Source: an uncultured Methylococcaceae bacterium | GTDB taxonomy: Bacteria > Pseudomonadota > Gammaproteobacteria > Methylococcales > Methylococcaceae | Assembly (NCBI GenBank): GCA_903910005.1 | Contig: CAIVXW010000164.1 | Coordinates: 1 to 9,111, forward strand | Length of the DNA: 9,111 nucleotides | Reading direction: 5' to 3' | Shown here: piece by piece, positions 6,813-9,111 of the stretch | Numbering within the stretch: position 1 is the stretch's first letter | Layout: every line of letters starts with the position of its first letter | The notes under the pieces: generated by a model | Database searches by the model: none | What the model saw: the letters and a program-made list of their open reading frames with translations, nothing else | Told to the model about the DNA's origin: nothing | Translations under genes and position numbers: made by a program

Positions 6813-6851
6813 ATCCCCGCCCCTGAAAGGGAGCGGGGATTTCCGTTTTTT
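6813..6851 (+). terminator. Intrinsic terminator after coxA
   Basis: An 8-bp stem, ATCCCCGC (6813-6820)/GCGGGGAT (6833-6840), is topped by an inner CCCT/AGGG stem with a GAA loop and one bulged A. After TTCCG there is a run of six T (6846-6851). It lies 12 bases after the coxA stop and upstream of the small ORF and ctaG, so it probably reduces but need not stop transcription of those genes. Confidence 0.85.
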
Positions 6852-6887
6852 CGTTGGTACCAATCAATCGCCGCACTGGGGCAGGGT

Positions 6888-6998
6888 ATGAATCTTCGGC
6901 AGAAAAACCTTCTGGTCGCCATTGTCATCGGTGTAGTGGCACTCACCATCTATCTATTCTCGGTAGGCAAATTCTTTTTCTCTGCCGGTAGCCCATGA
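6888..6998 (+). CDS. 36-residue single-helix membrane protein, likely oxidase accessory or assembly protein
   Basis: An ATG at 6888 opens 36 codons ending in TGA at 6996-6998, which overlaps the ctaG ATG (6995) in an ATGA. The product starts with a short polar, positive segment (MNLRQKN), then has one hydrophobic helix at about residues 8-25, then a GKFFF turn and a short Gly/Ser tail. A GGCAGGG stretch just upstream may serve as a weak ribosome site. Small single-helix proteins between coxA and ctaG are known in proteobacteria and are sometimes annotated as cytochrome oxidase small assembly protein. I assign it to that role by position and topology, not by recognised sequence motif. Coupling to ctaG suggests the two are made in similar amounts. 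It is short enough to be missed by automatic gene callers. Confidence 0.7.
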   Translation: MNLRQKNLLVAIVIGVVALTIYLFSVGKFFFSAGSP

Positions 6999-7567
6999 CT
7001 AATCCGCATACCAAAGACAATACGATCGCCCGGAGCAACCGCCGCATCATCGTCATCATCGTATTGGTGGCACTGGGCATGTTTGGTCTGGGGTTTGCTG
7101 TGGTGCCCCTGTACAACGTTTTCTGCGAGGTGACGGGACTGTCGGGCAAAATCAGGGCAGAAGCTGCCATTGAAAAACCACAGGGCGTCGATGAATCCAG
7201 GGAGGTCACCATGGAATTTGTGACAGCCCTTAACCAGGATACCCCGCTGAATTTTCGGGTGGAAACACCCAAGCTCAAAATTCATCCCGGCCAGTATTAC
7301 ACCGTCAGGTTTCACGCTGAAAATCTGACGGATCAGGTTGTGACCGCACGGGCCATCCCCAGTGTGGCACCGGGGACTGCAACACAATTTCTCGAAAAGG
7401 TGGAGTGTTTCTGTTTTTCCGAGCAACGCTTCGAGCCACACCAGCACAGGGTTTTACCGGTGCGGTTTGTGATTGATGCTGCCCTGCCTGCGGAAATCCG
7501 GGACATCACACTGTCCTATACCTTTTTTGACATTAGCAATAAGCAACAAAATTCAAGTACGAGGTGA
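6995..7567 (+). CDS. ctaG: Cytochrome c oxidase assembly protein CtaG/Cox11 (copper delivery to CuB)
   Basis: Cox11/CtaG proteins are membrane-anchored copper chaperones that load CuB of subunit I from the periplasmic side. The 190-residue length is typical. A single N-terminal membrane helix (about 18-37) is followed by the family motif PLYNVFCEVTG with conserved Cys44. The soluble domain holds the hallmark copper motif C138-F-C140-F in VECFCFSEQ, preceded by IPSVAPGTATQFLEK, as in other family members. The C-terminal LPVRFVIDAALP and ITLSYTFFD runs also fit. Its start overlaps the stop of the 36-residue ORF, so it is likely translated by coupling. Its stop codon overlaps the GAGGTG ribosome site of coxC, linking all three genes. 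The name ctaG is also used for an unrelated Bacillus protein. This one is the Cox11 type. Confidence 0.96.
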   Translation: MTNPHTKDNTIARSNRRIIVIIVLVALGMFGLGFAVVPLYNVFCEVTGLSGKIRAEAAIEKPQGVDESREVTMEFVTALNQDTPLNFRVETPKLKIHPGQYYTVRFHAENLTDQVVTARAIPSVAPGTATQFLEKVECFCFSEQRFEPHQHRVLPVRFVIDAALPAEIRDITLSYTFFDISNKQQNSSTR

Positions 7568-7574
7568 ACCATTT

Positions 7575-8471
7575 ATGAAGGGGCATAACACAATACCCAT
7601 GAATGAAGACTATTACTTGCCGCACAAGGCAACCTATCCCATTGTGGGTTCCATTGGTCTGACGACCTTGCTGGTCGGTTTTGCCAACCAGCTCAATGGC
7701 CATGCGATCGGTTCCACCCTGATGCTGGCCGGTACTGCCATTCTGGTGTTCATGATGGCTGGATGGTTTTCCGAAGTCATCCGCGAAAGTCTGGCCGGTA
7801 ATTACAATCATCAGGTGGATATCTCATTCCGCATGGGGATGATCTGGTTCATTACCTCTGAAGTCTTTTTCTTTGCGGCATTCTTCGGTGCCCTCTATTA
7901 CACCCGCATCTATGCCGTGCCCTGGCTGGCAGGTGAGGGTGCCTTTGAATCCACCGGCGAACTGCTCTGGAAGGGCTTTCAGAACGTCTGGCCTACCAAC
8001 GGCCCGGACAGCATTGGTGGCGTTGGCCCGGAGGGGCATTTCGAGCCAATGGGAGCCTGGGGAATCCCGGCCATCAATACACTCATTCTGTTGTCGAGTG
8101 GCGCGACGGTGACCTGGGCTCACTGGGGATTGTATGCCAACAATCGCAGGCAACTGATTATCGGCCTGATTGCAACCGTCGCGCTGGGCTTTCTGTTCGT
8201 ATTCCTGCAGGCCATGGAATACCATGAAGCCTACACCGAAATGGGTCTGACCTTGGGTACCGGCATTTACGGTTCAACCTTTTTCATGTTGACCGGTTTT
8301 CACGGGTTGCATGTCACCATCGGGGCCATTTTTCTGCTGGTGGTTCTGCTTCGCAGCCTGCGCGGACACTTTGGTCACGACAACCATTTTGCCTTTGAAG
8401 CGGCTGCCTGGTATTGGCATTTCGTGGACGTTGTCTGGCTGGGGCTGTTCATTTTTGTCTACTGGCTCTGA
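7575..8471 (+). CDS. coxC: Cytochrome c oxidase subunit III
   Basis: Subunit III stabilises the catalytic core and proton uptake in aa3/caa3 oxidases and lies in the inner membrane. The 298-residue product has seven predicted helices, the normal number. The conserved membrane glutamate (bovine Glu90 equivalent) is E96 in WFITSEVFFFAAFFGA. Other family runs are WFSEVIRES, FQAMEY-like FLQAMEYHEAY, FFMLTGFHGLHVTIG and the C-terminal WYWHFVDVVWLGLFIFVYWL. The ATG at 7575 is served by GAGG at 7561-7564, inside the ctaG stop region. The same frame is open from 7473 within ctaG, but that part is not subunit III-like. A second ATG at 7599 is possible but lacks a ribosome site. The gene ends the oxidase block. 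A terminator follows 32 bases later. Confidence 0.97.
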   Translation: MKGHNTIPMNEDYYLPHKATYPIVGSIGLTTLLVGFANQLNGHAIGSTLMLAGTAILVFMMAGWFSEVIRESLAGNYNHQVDISFRMGMIWFITSEVFFFAAFFGALYYTRIYAVPWLAGEGAFESTGELLWKGFQNVWPTNGPDSIGGVGPEGHFEPMGAWGIPAINTLILLSSGATVTWAHWGLYANNRRQLIIGLIATVALGFLFVFLQAMEYHEAYTEMGLTLGTGIYGSTFFMLTGFHGLHVTIGAIFLLVVLLRSLRGHFGHDNHFAFEAAAWYWHFVDVVWLGLFIFVYWL

Positions 8472-8503
8472 CAGCACTGCTTCAACCGGGTAAAAGGATC
8501 CCG

Positions 8504-8552
8504 AGGGGAGTGACTATCCGGGCAGACCGGATGTTCACTCCCTTGATTTTTT
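8504..8552 (+). terminator. Strong intrinsic terminator after coxC
   Basis: A 10-bp lower stem (8504-8513 with 8535-8544, including one G-U) continues through a 2x2 internal loop to a 6-bp upper stem, ATCCGG/CCGGAT (8516-8521/8527-8532), with loop GCAGA. The hairpin is followed by GA and six T (8547-8552). It should end the oxidase transcript and separate it from rpe. Confidence 0.92.
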
Positions 8553-8554
8553 AC

Positions 8555-8628
8555 AGGGCACCGATGACATCGGCTTGCCCTCCACAGGGCTAAATGTGAA
8601 AATAATTTTCATCAGGCGGATCGCCTGA
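8555..8628 (+). promoter_or_regulatory. Palindrome-rich leader or operator region upstream of rpe
   Basis: Three inverted repeats lie in a row between the terminator and rpe. (a) AGGGCACCGATG (8555-8566), A, then CATCGG (8568-8573), CT, TGCCCT (8576-8581): a 12-bp stem with one 2-base bulge. (b) TGAAAAT-A-ATTTTCA (8597-8611): a perfect 15-base palindrome. (c) TCAGGCG-GAT-CGCCTGA (8612-8628): a perfect 7-bp stem. In addition, GCCCT at 8577-8581 can pair instead with AGGGC at 8586-8590 (loop CCAC), which excludes the outer part of stem (a). None is followed by a T-run. I cannot match it to a known riboswitch or operator. Confidence 0.6.
8575..8603 (+). promoter_or_regulatory. rpe: Candidate sigma70 promoter for rpe
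   Basis: TTGCCC at 8575-8580 and GAAAAT at 8598-8603 are 17 bases apart. Each matches the sigma70 consensus hexamer at 4 of 6 positions. The -10 candidate falls inside the TGAAAATAATTTTCA palindrome, so a repressor bound there could block it. The match is weak, and it is offered because the preceding terminator implies that rpe needs its own promoter. Confidence 0.3.
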
Positions 8629-8653
8629 CCAACCCAGAACAAGAGAATTACCC

Positions 8654-9111
8654 ATGATGAATGACCCCTGGATCGCCCCCTCCATATTGTCTGCCGATTT
8701 TGCCCGTCTGGGTGAGGAAGTCGACAACACCCTGAAATCCGGTGCCCATGTTGTCCATTTTGATGTGATGGACAATCACTATGTGCCCAATCTCACCATT
8801 GGCCCACTGGTTTGTGAGGCTCTTCGCAAGTACGGCATTACGGCACCGATTGACGTTCATCTCATGATCAAACCGGTGGATCGCATTATTCCTGATTTTG
8901 CCAAAGCCGGAGCAAGCTACATCACCTTTCATCCGGAGGCCTCCGACCACATTGACCGTACCCTGCAACTCATCAAGGATTCCGGTTGCAAGGCCGGCCT
9001 GGTGTTCAACCCGGCCACCCCGCTCAATTATCTGGATCACGTCATGGACAAAATCGACATGATTCTGCTGATGTCAGTCAATCCCGGTTTTGGTGGCCAG
9101 TCCTTTATTCC
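8654..9111 (+). CDS. rpe: Ribulose-phosphate 3-epimerase, C-terminus cut off by window edge
   Basis: Rpe interconverts ribulose 5-phosphate and xylulose 5-phosphate in the pentose phosphate pathway, and in the Calvin cycle where present. It is a cytoplasmic TIM-barrel metalloenzyme. The visible 152 codons hold the N-terminal two thirds: IAPSILSADFARLGEE (Ser10 and Ser13 near the phosphate and substrate), VVHFDVMDNHYVPNLTIGP with metal ligand H35 and catalytic D37, DVHLMIKP with D67 and H69, GLVFNPATPL, and the phosphate-binding loop MSVNPGFGGQSF right at the edge. The second catalytic Asp and the C-terminus lie beyond the window. An AAGAGA at 8641-8646 precedes the ATG at 8654. A second ATG at 8657 is equally possible and changes the numbering by one. 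The gene lies after the oxidase terminator and is probably a separate transcript. No Calvin-cycle gene is visible, so pentose phosphate use is the default reading. Confidence 0.95.
   Translation, partial: MMNDPWIAPSILSADFARLGEEVDNTLKSGAHVVHFDVMDNHYVPNLTIGPLVCEALRKYGITAPIDVHLMIKPVDRIIPDFAKAGASYITFHPEASDHIDRTLQLIKDSGCKAGLVFNPATPLNYLDHVMDKIDMILLMSVNPGFGGQSFI

Noticed and set aside
7473..7574. coxC extension inside ctaG
   Set aside because: It is frame overlap only. The ATG at 7575 has a ribosome site, and the subunit III sequence begins there.

Overview
The window looks like a chromosomal segment of an aerobic proteobacterium, probably a beta- or gammaproteobacterium. Three things point there: an A1-type aa3/caa3 cytochrome c oxidase cluster in the order DUF2244 - coxB - coxA - small membrane protein - ctaG (Cox11) - coxC, a proteobacterial-style BioD, and an Rpe with classical motifs. 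A finer assignment is not possible from the sequence alone. No insertion sequence, integrase, tRNA, rRNA or CRISPR array was seen, so this reads as core genome rather than a mobile region.

Left part (1-2438, minus strand): a three-gene signalling operon, read right to left. It encodes a soluble GAF histidine kinase, a single-domain CheY/Rcp1-like receiver, and a receiver-PAS protein that runs off the left edge. Both gene junctions are 4-base ATGA overlaps without a clear Shine-Dalgarno sequence, which suggests coupled translation. The kinase has an unusual H-box, with His-His where His-Asp is usual.

Middle (2439-3469): a 202-base divergent intergenic region, then bioD (dethiobiotin synthetase) on the plus strand with no other biotin gene in view, then a 127-base spacer containing two inverted repeats.

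Right part (3470-8552, plus strand): the respiratory block. A DUF2244 membrane protein precedes coxB, which is a subunit II with all CuA ligands and a fused C-terminal cytochrome c domain (caa3 type). An imperfect tandem duplication of about 47 bases joins these two genes. CoxA follows with complete heme/CuB ligands and a His/Asp-rich N-terminus made by three 12-base repeats. An intrinsic terminator follows coxA inside the cluster. Then come a 36-codon single-helix membrane ORF, the Cu chaperone gene ctaG, which overlaps it by 4 bases, and coxC. A strong terminator closes the block.

Right edge (8553-9111): an rpe gene (ribulose-phosphate 3-epimerase), cut by the window end, behind a short leader packed with consecutive palindromes that offer alternative pairings.

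Functionally, CoxA, CoxB and CoxC form the proton-pumping terminal oxidase, and CtaG delivers copper to CuB. The small ORF and the DUF2244 protein are probably accessory or assembly factors by position. Nothing here is clearly a new system. The most useful leads are the duplicated element upstream of coxB, the uncatalogued small ORF, the palindromic rpe leader and the altered kinase H-box.
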